Below the pieces are notes generated by a model. That model was given only the letters and a program-made list of their open reading frames with translations, was not told the origin of the DNA and made no database searches. Made by a program: the position numbers and the translations under genes. DNA of 64,000 bases from JAGOPY01 sp964619555 (GTDB lineage: Bacteria; Bacteroidota; Bacteroidia; Bacteroidales; JAGOPY01): assembly GCA_964619555.1 (NCBI GenBank), contig CAZUDV010000004.1:124001-188000 (forward strand), read 5' to 3'. Of this stretch, positions 47,158 through 55,396 are shown piece by piece. Every line of letters starts with the position of its first letter. Position 1 is the stretch's first letter.

Positions 47158-47898
47158 ATGGATACGATCGCGATATTGTATGCAAAAATTGCATCACTTC
47201 ATAAGAGTTTCTCAACCATCAATTATGGAAGGATGGGAAGAGCCCTTGGCTCTGAGGTTGAGCCTTTATTTCCCAGATATCAAGCCTTGACTGATGAAAT
47301 TAAACAATTACTTCCAGAACTTTATTCCGACCTGCCAGACCTCAAAATACCATCACCGAGAGGATCCGGTTCAGCTGGAAGCATATATGAACAATATGAG
47401 ATTGAACCCCTGGTGAAAAACCTTGACTATATCATGGAAGTCAGGGCTAATTCAAGAATTGGAGAAAAAGATTCAGTGAAAGAAAGAAGAGAGTTCATTT
47501 TCATTAGCCATGGGGCAAGTAAGGAATGGTATAAGGTTCAAACCTATCTTGAGAAGGATTTAGGTCATAAAACCATTGAATTAGCACAGCAACCCATCAT
47601 TGGGCGAACAATTCTGCAAAAATTAAATGAAGAAGCAGAAAGGTGTCATGCTGCAATTATTGTAATGACAGGGGATGATAAATCAGAAGATGGGGAACTT
47701 AGGGCGAGAGAAAACGTGCTTCATGAAATTGGCTTTTTTCAGGGTAAACTTGGACTTGATAAAGTTATCCTATTACATGAAGAAGGTGTTAATATACCAA
47801 GCAATATTCATGGATTGGTTTATATTCCATTCCCAAATGATACAGTCGAAGCAACATTTGGAGCTCTATTGCGGGAATTAAAGATAATAATGGCGTAA
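47158..47898 (+). CDS. TIR-like (PF10137-type) predicted nucleotide-binding protein
   Basis: A 246-residue protein. Residues about 110-246 show the TIR-like predicted nucleotide-binding domain: REFIFISHGASKEWY at the first strand, IIGRTILQKLNEEAERCHAA, IIVMTGDD, and RARENVLHEIGFFQGKLGLD with the conserved Glu expected for NAD-glycohydrolase activity, then KVILLHEEG. Domains of this type act as NAD-depleting effectors in CBASS and Pycsar systems. The N-terminal ~105 residues are helical, of unknown function, and no cyclase gene is adjacent. With type III R-M in the same element, an abortive-infection role is likely but inferred. Confidence 0.82.
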   Translation: MDTIAILYAKIASLHKSFSTINYGRMGRALGSEVEPLFPRYQALTDEIKQLLPELYSDLPDLKIPSPRGSGSAGSIYEQYEIEPLVKNLDYIMEVRANSRIGEKDSVKERREFIFISHGASKEWYKVQTYLEKDLGHKTIELAQQPIIGRTILQKLNEEAERCHAAIIVMTGDDKSEDGELRARENVLHEIGFFQGKLGLDKVILLHEEGVNIPSNIHGLVYIPFPNDTVEATFGALLRELKIIMA

Positions 47899-47910
47899 AT
47901 TAATAGAAAC

Positions 47911-48132
47911 ATGGGTAGATATACACTCAAAGATTTTAAGATTGGTGAGGCGGTTTACCATTTAAGCAATAAAAAATTGATAATGGTAGTAATCCAGATC
48001 AATACGGACATGAATGAAGTTTCTTGTAGATGGATTGACGAACGTGGACAAATTCAGATCATTGAGTTTATGCCGGAAGAACTCGGGAAATCAAGTGATT
48101 TAGGTCCAAGGATAACTAAAGTGTCGTTATAA
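47911..48132 (+). CDS. small DUF2158/YodC-like protein
   Basis: A 73-residue protein starting 12 bp after the TIR-like gene, so almost certainly co-transcribed. The pattern KDFKIGEAVYHLSNKKLIMV, then VSCRWIDERGQIQ, resembles the small SH3-like DUF2158 family (F-x-x-G-D-x-V ... M-x-V ... C-x-W). Function of that family is unknown. Tight linkage suggests a partner or modulator of the TIR-like protein. Family match is by eye and moderate. Confidence 0.6.
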   Translation: MGRYTLKDFKIGEAVYHLSNKKLIMVVIQINTDMNEVSCRWIDERGQIQIIEFMPEELGKSSDLGPRITKVSL

Positions 48133-48460
48133 TCTTTTTAATGGCCTTTTCCATGCAGCCCAATCTCAGATTGCACGGAAGGTCGTTGAAGATGCCTAAG
48201 ATCTAATTGTCTGCCGTGAAATGGTTCCAATGGTTCGTATCAGAATCTCCTTCATTCGGAACGCAATATCACTTCTTCGAAAACATGACAGCTCCAATGG
48301 AAGGTCAGCGTGTCCATCAGCGACAGGATCAAGATCATACCGACTGAACAAACTGATGGCGGCTATGATCCGAATTATCTTATCTGAACGAGAATATACA
48401 AGATGTCCATGGCCAAGACATGGCCAGACAGCTTTTAGGATATATTTCCCGTTATAATGA
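48133..48460. other. 328-bp region without recognisable gene
   Basis: Only short frames; the longest (48221-48457, plus) shows no family pattern. Composition is less A+T-rich than the genes on each side, so it may be a remnant of an older insertion. Nothing else seen. Confidence 0.4.
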
Positions 48461-49477
48461 TTAGAAATTGAGTATTATGACACCGCCTTCACGATAGTTC
48501 ACAATAAAGGCAATATTATCTGCGACTATTATATTTTTTACAGAATATTCAAATGTCGCCGGTTTGTAAATTGTTAGGGTTGAACCGCAATCCCTCTTAA
48601 ATTTATTTCCTTCACTTCTCCAAATACAGCCTGCATTATCGATGCCAATGATGCTATTATATTCCTTCGTTATTTTCCAATTATTTCTTCTTACAAGGGG
48701 TTCAGGGAGATCACTTGTAACAAGAATTTCTTTAGTTGAAGTGTTGATAGAGGCAAGCCTGTGTAATGGAGAGATATCGAAAAATAATTTACCCTCATAA
48801 TCCACGAATAGCTTATCAGGAGTGACACTATTATCTGATAAATAGAAATTATCGACAACTTTATCGAGGGCATTATTGATATCAATCTCTGAAATGCCAT
48901 AGGTGCCGTTATTACTGCACAGTACATAATAATAACCTCCAATGCCAGTATCAAAGTAAACAATATCTATTACTAAATCACCGAATAAATTGTTATTACT
49001 TTTATTTAGATTGATCAAATGTCCATTATGATCTAACAAATAAAGTCCTGATCCCCATGTTCCAATTAATGGGTAATTTCCCCTAACATTTATCGCACTG
49101 ATATAACGATCTACTTGTAAAAAATCAAAATTATTGACTATTCCGTTTTTGATTAGCGAGAACGGTATCGATAGGTCTTGCCGTTGCGGATAAAATATAT
49201 ATAAATTTCCCTTTTTATCAATATCAATATAATTTATGCTGTTGGAAATTATATCAGACGTCTCTTTCGTAATTTGTGACCAGTCATGACCATCATATTT
49301 GAAAAGGCCACTTCCATCTGTACCTACCCAAATATTGTTTACAGGATCTTTAACAGCGGAAGTTATAGACATCCCATCAAGTGCGCTCGATTGTCTCACA
49401 ATATTAACCTCCTGTCCACTTGAACAGCTCAAAAGCAAGATCATCAATATAACCTGAAGTAAATACTTTGATTTCAT
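48461..49477 (-). CDS. lipoprotein with two-component-type propeller repeats
   Basis: A 338-residue exported protein with a lipobox (ILLLSCSSG, Cys near residue 18). The first part has Reg_prop-like repeats (ITSAVKDPVNNIWVGTDGSG LFKYDG, split) characteristic of sensor propellers in Bacteroidota hybrid kinases, here without kinase or membrane helix. The rest continues as beta-rich repeats (GTWGSGLYLLDHNGHLINLN). It is the only minus-strand gene inside the element and resembles chromosomal surface lipoproteins more than typical element genes, so it may be cargo. Function unknown. Confidence 0.65.
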   Translation of the reverse strand: MKSKYLLQVILMILLLSCSSGQEVNIVRQSSALDGMSITSAVKDPVNNIWVGTDGSGLFKYDGHDWSQITKETSDIISNSINYIDIDKKGNLYIFYPQRQDLSIPFSLIKNGIVNNFDFLQVDRYISAINVRGNYPLIGTWGSGLYLLDHNGHLINLNKSNNNLFGDLVIDIVYFDTGIGGYYYVLCSNNGTYGISEIDINNALDKVVDNFYLSDNSVTPDKLFVDYEGKLFFDISPLHRLASINTSTKEILVTSDLPEPLVRRNNWKITKEYNSIIGIDNAGCIWRSEGNKFKRDCGSTLTIYKPATFEYSVKNIIVADNIAFIVNYREGGVIILNF

Positions 49478-50093
49478 AATTCGATAGAATTTGAAAGTTG
49501 AGGCAATATCTATTTCAAATATAATTAAAGTTCACGCATGGATGCCTATCTATTACATTTGAATATCGTTGCTGTTCTGTGAATTATCAACTAATCCTTT
49601 CACTTGTTTTAACCAAACCCTTTTTTTACTATCAGGCCATGTGCCCTCGGAATGTATATTCATCAGTCTTGCATCCCGATCTCTGATATACTGTGGAAAG
49701 GTTCAGCAAATTTGACCAACGGCGACCAGTCGTCACCGGACCGAACTCATGCAAAAAAGAAAAAGCGTCCTTAACGATCCCTGAAAAAGAAAAAGATCAG
49801 GGGCCAATAATTAGTGCAGAGGGCATCCGAAGGATGCCTTAGGAGCTTTAGTTCTATGTACTGGTAATGTTCTCGTACCGGGACCTGTATCCGAAGGATA
49901 CAAAGATCATCTCTTCCCATCCCCCTTATCCCACTCCCCCTATATCCCCCTCTCCCTTAGGTCCCCTCCCCCCTCTTTGACATCGATCAATTTGTGGTGA
50001 ACGCTACCCGCTCCATGTACCACCGCCAACACCCCGTGTGCTTAAATTACTGCAAAGTAATTTCAATTCATTACTAACTAAAAACATAGCAAA
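49478..50093. other. 616-bp non-coding region with paired hairpins
   Basis: No gene seen. Two 7-bp hairpins share the loop context TCC-GAA-GGA: GGCATCCGAAGGATGCC at 49822-49838 and TGTATCCGAAGGATACA at 49886-49902. A further stem (CCCTGA with TCAGGG) lies just upstream near 49775-49802. A pyrimidine-rich run of C and T follows at about 49915-49978. This could be a leader RNA or an origin-type site in front of the recombination gene cluster. Confidence 0.45.
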
Positions 50094-50555
50094 ATGAAAA
50101 AGAATGAACTGAAAGTCATACTTCAGGAAAAGGGAGTTGCTTTCGATGAGTCGATGACGCTGGCTCAGTTGCAAGCGTTGGTGCCAACCGCATTTTCAAG
50201 TGACCAGGTTTGGGTATTGCCAAAACGCGAACCACGCAAGGAACATGGATTCCGGTTGCCAGTGGTCGAAGTGCCCACAGCCCTGACTTTCGCTGTCGAT
50301 CAGGCCGGTAAACCTGCAGTTGTCATGTCCCGAACCAATGCCAATCCGGGCCGTGAAATGGTCAATTTGGCCTTAGGAGCGGAGCGATTTTTGATGTGGC
50401 TCGACTCGTTCCAAGGCAACCTGCAAATGGAGCAGGAACGGCTCGATAAGGCCGGAACCGGATTCCAGGTTTTCACTGAGCTTGGCGGCAACATTGCGAT
50501 AGACAAGTCTATCGAATTTACGTGCAATGGCCGTTACCTGGCCGTGAACGCTTGA
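50094..50555 (+). CDS. uncharacterised element protein
   Basis: A 153-residue protein I do not recognise. The N-terminus has a SAP/HeH-like short helical motif (KNELKVILQEKGVAFDESMT, LAQLQALV) as in small DNA-binding or phage proteins, followed by a beta-rich middle (HGFRLPVVEVPTALTFAV) and a helical part. No signal peptide. It is followed by a strong terminator, so it is a single-gene transcript. Probable role in DNA handling of the element, inferred from the HeH-like start and the neighbours only. Confidence 0.55.
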   Translation: MKKNELKVILQEKGVAFDESMTLAQLQALVPTAFSSDQVWVLPKREPRKEHGFRLPVVEVPTALTFAVDQAGKPAVVMSRTNANPGREMVNLALGAERFLMWLDSFQGNLQMEQERLDKAGTGFQVFTELGGNIAIDKSIEFTCNGRYLAVNA

Positions 50556-50563
50556 TCGGGAGC

Positions 50564-50606
50564 ATCGAAAAGACCGAAGAGGGGGCTATGCCCCCTTTTT
50601 TTCGAT
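50564..50606 (+). terminator. strong intrinsic terminator
   Basis: GGGGGC-TAT-GCCCCC stem at 50581-50595 followed by seven T; an outer stem (ATCGAAAA with TTTTTCGAT) extends it. It lies 9 bp after the preceding stop codon. Confidence 0.8.
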
Positions 50607-51026
50607 ACCCGAAATCTATTGCGGATACTTTGTGTCTTGGATCGGGACGGAATGACAATTCCTGGCCTCATAACGACGCAAAACAATATTCAGCTTCAGG
50701 CCATCTTTTCTATTGCTGAGATCAAGTTGATCTATTGGAAAGCTGCTCAAACGATTCAAAGTTAGATCGATGCGCTTTGATCGAAAAGAAAGAACCGGGG
50801 CACATGGGTGTTTCTCACCCTATTTATGGCTGTTTTCTGTTCCTTTCCATGTGCAGTTCCTTCTATATAAGTATGGGATGAGTGGACAGATCCAGATCTG
50901 ATCAAGTCCAATTCATTTACGAAGAAAAGACTTTTCTTTTTCCAGATCCCTATCCTGAGATTTCCAGTCTCAGAAGATTTACAATCCAAAACTTTAATCA
51001 AGCTATAAACCTTAATCATTTACATT
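50607..51026. other. 420-bp gap before the J-domain gene
   Basis: Only short frames without family patterns in either direction. No clear promoter or stable fold recognised. Confidence 0.35.
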
Positions 51027-51512
51027 ATGATAACTCAATTTTTCAAATCATGCCGGACCCTTGATGAGGCTAAAAAGGAGTATAAACGGTTGGCCTTGCT
51101 TCACCATCCTGATCGGGGCGGCGACACTGCCACGATGCAGGAAATCAACAAGCAGTACAGGGAGATTATGAAGAATCCTTACTATGGTTTCAGCCATGCC
51201 AAGGAGGAAGCCAGGGAGGACTATTGCAGGTTCCCCGAGATCATCGAACAGATCATCAGATTTGATTTGACCATCGAAGTCTGCGGGAACTGGATCTGGC
51301 TTTCGGGTAACACCAGAACCTACAAGGAAGAGCTCAAAGAAATAGGTTTTTACTATGCACCCAAGAAGGGAATGTGGTACTGGCGTCCAAAGGACTATAA
51401 ATCAGCCAATTCCAAACCCAAAGACATGGTTTATATCAGGTCAAAGTACGGGTCCGACATCATTGCCAGCCGGCAGGATAAATCCCTGAAAGAAGAGGAG
51501 ACCAGGGTATGA
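51027..51512 (+). CDS. J-domain protein of mobile element
   Basis: A 161-residue protein with an N-terminal J domain (LDEAKKEYKRLALLHHPDRG, containing the HPD motif, about residues 26-28), which recruits DnaK-type chaperones. The C-terminal ~90 residues include WIWLSGNTRTYKEELKEIGF and YYAPKKGMWYWRP, a module often found in small proteins of Bacteroidota elements and phages, possibly DNA-related. It overlaps the RadC-like gene by 4 bp, indicating a joint transcript. Role unknown; an aid to replication or packaging of the element is a guess. Confidence 0.82.
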   Translation: MITQFFKSCRTLDEAKKEYKRLALLHHPDRGGDTATMQEINKQYREIMKNPYYGFSHAKEEAREDYCRFPEIIEQIIRFDLTIEVCGNWIWLSGNTRTYKEELKEIGFYYAPKKGMWYWRPKDYKSANSKPKDMVYIRSKYGSDIIASRQDKSLKEEETRV

Positions 51513-51979
51513 AAGCAAAAGAATCTATTAACCTGTTTACCTCTAACCTGGCCGAGATCGAGATCCATTACCGCAACAAAGTAAGAATATCAGATATGGA
51601 GAAAGTAGCTGGTTCCAGGGATGTCTATGATGTCCTTAGTCGAATCTGGAGCCCGAAGATCGATCACGTCGAAGAGTTCCTGATCTTATGTCTGAACCGG
51701 GCCAATCGTGTCCTGGGATGGGCGAAGGTCAGCCAGGGCGGTTTGTCCGGTACCGTTGCTGATCCGAAGATCATCTTCCAGATCGCCCTCAAGTCTAATG
51801 CTTGCTCGATCATCATTGCCCACAATCATCCATCCGGGAACCTTACTCCAAGCGAGGCGGATATCCAGCTCACCAGGAAACTGAAAGAAGCCGGATTGAT
51901 GCTTGACCTGCCGGTACTGGATCATTTGATCATCTCCTCAGAAGGATATTATTCGTTTGCTGATGAAGGGCTGATATGA
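51509..51979 (+). CDS. RadC-like JAB/MPN domain protein
   Basis: A 156-residue JAMM-fold protein of the RadC type common on mobile elements. The metal motif is complete: AHNHPSGNLTPSEAD (H-x-H and D), with an upstream KVSQGGLSGTVADPK stretch and a final DHLIISSEGYYSFADEG. It lacks the N-terminal HhH domain of chromosomal RadC, as usual for element versions (DNA repair protein RadC-like, PF04002). Function is unproven; a nuclease or deubiquitinase-like activity is discussed for the fold. It overlaps the J-domain gene and is followed by a terminator. Confidence 0.88.
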   Translation: MKAKESINLFTSNLAEIEIHYRNKVRISDMEKVAGSRDVYDVLSRIWSPKIDHVEEFLILCLNRANRVLGWAKVSQGGLSGTVADPKIIFQIALKSNACSIIIAHNHPSGNLTPSEADIQLTRKLKEAGLMLDLPVLDHLIISSEGYYSFADEGLI

Positions 51980-52004
51980 AAAAAGAGCTTAATTCTTTCC
52001 GGCA

Positions 52005-52027
52005 GGGGCATTACAAGCCCCTTTTTT
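52005..52027 (+). terminator. intrinsic terminator
   Basis: GGGGC (52005-52009) pairs with GCCCC (52017-52021) and is followed by six T. It lies 25 bp after the RadC-like stop. Confidence 0.7.
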
Positions 52028-52090
52028 ATTTCCTGAAAATTCAATCACTAATCATTCAAAACATTCAATAACCTTTAATACAATTACGTC

Positions 52091-52621
52091 ATGAGAAAAA
52101 TTGACATCCAGGGAAAACCTTATATCCCTGTTAATGAACGATTGATGGAATTCTGGAAGAACAATCCATCGTGGTCCATCAGGACCGAGATAATCGAATC
52201 ACCGCAAGGTAAGGTTCGCTTCCGGGCATGCGTTTTTGACGAGAACGGGCTACTCCGGGCCACCGGCCATGGTGAAGAGAAGGAAAACTCTACTTTCATC
52301 AACAAGAGCAGTTATGTTGAAAACTGCGAAACCTCAGCCATAGGCCGTGCGCTCGGGCTTCTGGGAATTGGGATCGACACCAGCCTGGCTTCCTATGAGG
52401 AGGTTGCCAATGCAATGACTCAGCATGAAGAGACGCCAGAGCAACCCAAGCCATCCTTTGATGATGACCGTGAATGGTTGACCCAAGCACAGTTTGAAAA
52501 GACCATTGAGCGGTTTCGTGCCGGTGAAAAGGACATCATCGATAAGGTTATAAAAACTTTCAAAATGAAAAGAGTATTGCGCGAAGAACTTCTAAAGCTG
52601 AAGGGAGGTCAAAATGGATAA
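52091..52621 (+). CDS. single-strand annealing-like (Rad52/ERF-type) protein, tentative
   Basis: A 176-residue protein. Its core (WSIRTEIIESPQGKVRFRA, then ATGHGEEK and VENCETSAIGRALGLLGIGI) matches by eye the pattern of phage and element recombination proteins with a Rad52-like beta-beta-beta-alpha fold, in which ENCETSAIGRAL is a recurring stretch. The C-terminal ~60 residues are helical. Such proteins anneal single strands during element replication or recombination. The assignment rests on pattern memory only. It overlaps the next gene by 8 bp. Confidence 0.65.
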   Translation: MRKIDIQGKPYIPVNERLMEFWKNNPSWSIRTEIIESPQGKVRFRACVFDENGLLRATGHGEEKENSTFINKSSYVENCETSAIGRALGLLGIGIDTSLASYEEVANAMTQHEETPEQPKPSFDDDREWLTQAQFEKTIERFRAGEKDIIDKVIKTFKMKRVLREELLKLKGGQNG

Positions 52622-53042
52622 TGCCTTGTCATTCATTACAGAGTTCAATTTGACCAGGAGTCAGATTGACTTCTTTGCCCAAAAGGCACTTAATGAAATT
52701 GATACCGGTTTGTATAATCCGCTTTCCATCCAGCTATGCTTAAAAGCAATGGAAGACTTGATCAAAAAGATCAAGGAGGGCATTGCCGAACCGGTCATTA
52801 TGGAAGCTGAGAAGTATGGCAAGAGTTTCGAATATATGGGAGCGAAGATTCAGTTATCGCAAAGACGAACCTTTGACTATTCTATCGATGATACCTGGAG
52901 CCAGATCAACAGATCCCTAAAGCAAAGGGAGGAGCTTCTGAAGTATCTGACGTCACCGATGGCTGATGCAGAGACCGGGGAACTGATCACTCCGATTCCA
53001 TTCAAGACAACTCCCATTATTACTATTTCTCTCCCTAAATAA
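52614..53042 (+). CDS. uncharacterised partner of the annealing-like protein
   Basis: A 142-residue helical protein that overlaps the preceding gene by 8 bp. No motif I can name. Residues about 45-75 form a charged helix (LCLKAMEDLIKKIKEGIAEP), and the protein recalls small phage proteins that accompany recombination genes or inhibit host nucleases. It is the last gene of the element before the right end. The 280 bp that follow hold only the inner 25-bp repeat. Confidence 0.55.
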   Translation: MDNALSFITEFNLTRSQIDFFAQKALNEIDTGLYNPLSIQLCLKAMEDLIKKIKEGIAEPVIMEAEKYGKSFEYMGAKIQLSQRRTFDYSIDDTWSQINRSLKQREELLKYLTSPMADAETGELITPIPFKTTPIITISLPK

Positions 53043-53238
53043 AAGTTTAGAATTGTTGTTTTGAACGTCCAAAGTGACAGACCTTTCAATTCAACATACA
53101 GGAGAGCTACTCAAAAATCCTTTGAAGGGCCGAAAGTCATTTTAATGACCGTAGACGAATCAAGGACCAAAAATGAATATCTTTGCCTGGTGTAGAGGCG
53201 ATCGCTCGTCTGAGGGCTTGCAATGGCCTTAAAACAGC

Positions 53239-53263
53239 TTTTACCGTCCCCTCTACCGTCCCC
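53239..53263. repeat. 25-bp direct repeat near right end of element
   Basis: Identical to 38054-38078. It lies 59 bp inside the right att site, in the same orientation as the left copy. Confidence 0.8.
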
Positions 53264-53321
53264 AGTCAAAAAATAAACCGGTGCAGTTGATTGATCTACA
53301 CCGGTTTATGTTGCTTTTTTC

Positions 53322-53336
53322 GTAGCCCCACCAGGA
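53322..53336. repeat. right attachment site (attR) overlapping the tRNA 3' end
   Basis: GTAGCCCCACCAGGA, identical to attL. It covers the acceptor 3' strand and part of the T-arm of the tRNA-Arg gene, so the element supplies a functional 3' end. Confidence 0.85.
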
Positions 53337-53394
53337 ATCGAACCTGGATCTAAGGTTTAGGAAACCTCTATTCTATCCGTTGAACTATAGGGCC
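53323..53394 (-). tRNA. tRNA-Arg (anticodon CCT)
   Basis: A 72-base cloverleaf can be drawn. The acceptor stem is GGCCCTA with TGGGGCT (two G-T pairs), the D-stem GTTC with GAAT, the anticodon stem GAGGT with ACCTT around loop TTCCTAA (anticodon CCT), and the T-arm CCAGG-TTCGATT-CCTGG. The discriminator is A, and CCA is not encoded. It is the integration target of the neighbouring element. Confidence 0.88.
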
Positions 53395-53404
53395 TGGCTT
53401 CGAG

Positions 53405-53548
53405 TTGTTAGTGGTTAGTGTTTAGTGCTTAGTTTTTAGCAGTCCGGAAAACAGTGGGCAAAAGTAATAAATTTTTGGATTAAATCAGTTCAAAACGCTA
53501 TCTATACCCGTGCGTCCACTGTTTCATTAAACACTAAACACTAATTTT
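53405..53548. repeat. inverted AGTGTTTAGTG / CACTAAACACT repeats
   Basis: TTAGTGTTTAGTGCTTAG-like units at about 53412-53436 face AAACACTAAACACTAA at about 53527-53543, about 100 bp apart. Low-complexity 7- to 8-bp iterations of the same type as other intergenic repeats here. Confidence 0.6.
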
Positions 53549-53584
53549 ATTACCTTTCAACCGTTAAATTCAATCTTAATCGCG

Positions 53585-55204
53585 ATGAAATTTTATCTCA
53601 TCATCATGGTTCCGGTACTTGTTGCCTGGAACTTCGCAGCTTTTGCCTTTACCGGCGAAATCATCCAATCATATTCCACCCCCGGGCAATATCCCACAGG
53701 TATGGCCTTTGATGGCCAGAATATCTGGATCGCCGACCGGAAAACGGACCTCCTCTACCTGGTCAGTCCTGCCGACGGAAAGGTCATCCGCTCCATCCCT
53801 TCTCCAGGCTACTGGCCGTCGGGCCTGGCATGGGACGGCACTTACCTATGGTGTTCCGATATCAAGGGTGGCCAGGACGTGGAAGAGCTCTACGAAGGGG
53901 TGATCTATAAGCTGGACCCGAAAGACGGGACAGTCCTGCAAACCATGCCCGCACCTTCCAAATACCCGGTGGACCTGGCCTGGGACGGTCATTACCTCTG
54001 GTGTGTCGATAATAGCTCCGACGAACTCATCCAGTTCAGTCCGAACGACGGCACCACGATCCGTTCATTCAAATCCCCTGCCTGGGAATGCCAGGGCCTG
54101 GAATTCGACGGCCTGTACCTGTGGGTTTCCAGCAGTTCTCTCAATGAGATTTACATGGTAATGCCTGACGACGGCACCGTGTTGCTCGTAATGGCCTCGC
54201 CCGGACCGGTGGCCGCCGGCCTTTGTTTCGACGGGAAATGCCTCTGGAACGCAGACTACCAGGACGATCTGCTGTACCAGCTGACCGTCAGGGACGAGGA
54301 GAAGTTCGTCCGTAAAAATGAACGAAAATCCAGGCTGGTGTATACCCACCAGATCAAGAATTTCGGCCCCGGCAATCTCCTTATCGCTGACGTCCACCTG
54401 GCCGTACCGGTCAACCGCGACAACCAGTATGTGCTGGACATTTCCTATAATATCCGGCCGGACGAAATGGTCACAGACCGCTGGGGGCAGGTCACGGCCC
54501 ATTATCATGAAACCGGTATCAAACCGGGTGAAACGAGGATCCTCGAAATGATAACCCGGGCCAATACCTATGATGTGACCTATTTTATTTTCCCGGAGGA
54601 AGTGGGAACATTGGACGATATTCCGGAAGATATCAAATCGAAATACCTGGAAGACAATGAGAAATTCCAGATGACTCACCCGGTGATCCAGGATGCTGTC
54701 AAAACTGCCGTGGGAGAGGAAAAAAATCCGTTCTGGATATCCCGCAGGATCTTTAACTACATAATCTCCAAAATGTATTACGAGATGACTGGAGGATGGA
54801 ATACAGCCCCTACGGTGCTGGCCAGGGGCAATGGCTCCTGCTCGGAGTACACTTTTGTGTTCATCTCCATGTGCCGCGCGGCAGGTGTCCCGGCGCGGTA
54901 TGTCGGTTCGGTGGCAGAACGTGGCGAGGCAGCCAGTATGGACGATGTTTTCCACCGCTGGGTGGAAGTTTACCTGCCGAACTATGGCTGGATCCCGGTT
55001 GACCCGAGTGGGGGCGACAGCGACTGGCCACGCAACCAGGCCATGGCTATCGGGCATCTCAGCCGACGGTTCCTGATAACGACCGAAAGCGGAGGGGGAT
55101 CGGAAACCATGGAATGGACCTATAATTCCAACCGCTTTTTTACCACCGAGCCGAAAACGCTGGTGAATTTCGAGCACTTCGGCGACTGGGAAGTCGTCAA
55201 ATAG
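53585..55204 (+). CDS. secreted beta-propeller plus transglutaminase-like protein
   Basis: A 539-residue exported protein. After a signal peptide (YLIIMVPVLVAWNFAAFAF), residues about 25-240 form a propeller with repeats built on YPTGMAFDGQNIWIADR and YPVDLAWDGHYLWCVDN. A transglutaminase-like cysteine domain follows: Cys in NGSCSEYTF (about 418), His in VFHRWVEVY (about 457) and Asp in IPVDPSGGD (about 473), all in the expected order. Members of this superfamily act as proteases or amidases rather than cross-linkers in bacteria. It stands next to the tRNA and the GH36 gene without clear operon links. Substrate unknown. Confidence 0.85.
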   Translation: MKFYLIIMVPVLVAWNFAAFAFTGEIIQSYSTPGQYPTGMAFDGQNIWIADRKTDLLYLVSPADGKVIRSIPSPGYWPSGLAWDGTYLWCSDIKGGQDVEELYEGVIYKLDPKDGTVLQTMPAPSKYPVDLAWDGHYLWCVDNSSDELIQFSPNDGTTIRSFKSPAWECQGLEFDGLYLWVSSSSLNEIYMVMPDDGTVLLVMASPGPVAAGLCFDGKCLWNADYQDDLLYQLTVRDEEKFVRKNERKSRLVYTHQIKNFGPGNLLIADVHLAVPVNRDNQYVLDISYNIRPDEMVTDRWGQVTAHYHETGIKPGETRILEMITRANTYDVTYFIFPEEVGTLDDIPEDIKSKYLEDNEKFQMTHPVIQDAVKTAVGEEKNPFWISRRIFNYIISKMYYEMTGGWNTAPTVLARGNGSCSEYTFVFISMCRAAGVPARYVGSVAERGEAASMDDVFHRWVEVYLPNYGWIPVDPSGGDSDWPRNQAMAIGHLSRRFLITTESGGGSETMEWTYNSNRFFTTEPKTLVNFEHFGDWEVVK

Positions 55205-55238
55205 GTTTACGGTTTAAGAAGCCCAGGAATTAACATTT

Positions 55239-55266
55239 CGGTGCTTCGCACCTTGGGTACCGGGGT
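55239..55266. repeat. 28-bp inverted repeat flanking GH36 gene, left
   Basis: Its reverse complement matches 57645-57672 at 27 of 28 positions. Contains the hairpin GGTGCTTCGCACC. Confidence 0.8.
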
Positions 55267-55396
55267 GAAATGCAAGCGCTATAATATTTCGCGGCTTCAC
55301 CGCTCAAAATTCATTTTCTTTCTTCCCGACGTCATTCCGGCGCAAACCGGAAACTGATTGCGTGGCTTCGCCGCAGGCGATGAGGTGTTTCGCCGG

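Larger units (their letters stand above)
37927..53336. mobile_element. integrative element in tRNA-Arg(CCT) carrying defence genes
   Basis: Bounded by a 15-bp direct repeat (GTAGCCCCACCAGGA) that equals the 3' end of the tRNA-Arg gene at its right edge, with a tyrosine integrase reading inward from the left edge. Contents: integrase, a conserved-looking unknown protein, an excisionase-like HTH protein, a winged-helix protein, type III restriction-modification, a TIR-like effector group, a lipoprotein, and J-domain, RadC-like and annealing-like proteins. No relaxase, coupling protein, terminase or capsid gene is seen. The middle (about 41.9-49.5 kb) is much A+T-richer than the flanks. This fits a satellite or minimal integrative element serving as a defence island. 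Confidence 0.85.

Noticed and set aside
47158..47898. Calling the TIR-like gene a Pycsar or CBASS effector
   Set aside because: No nucleotide cyclase gene is adjacent within the element, so the system type cannot be assigned.
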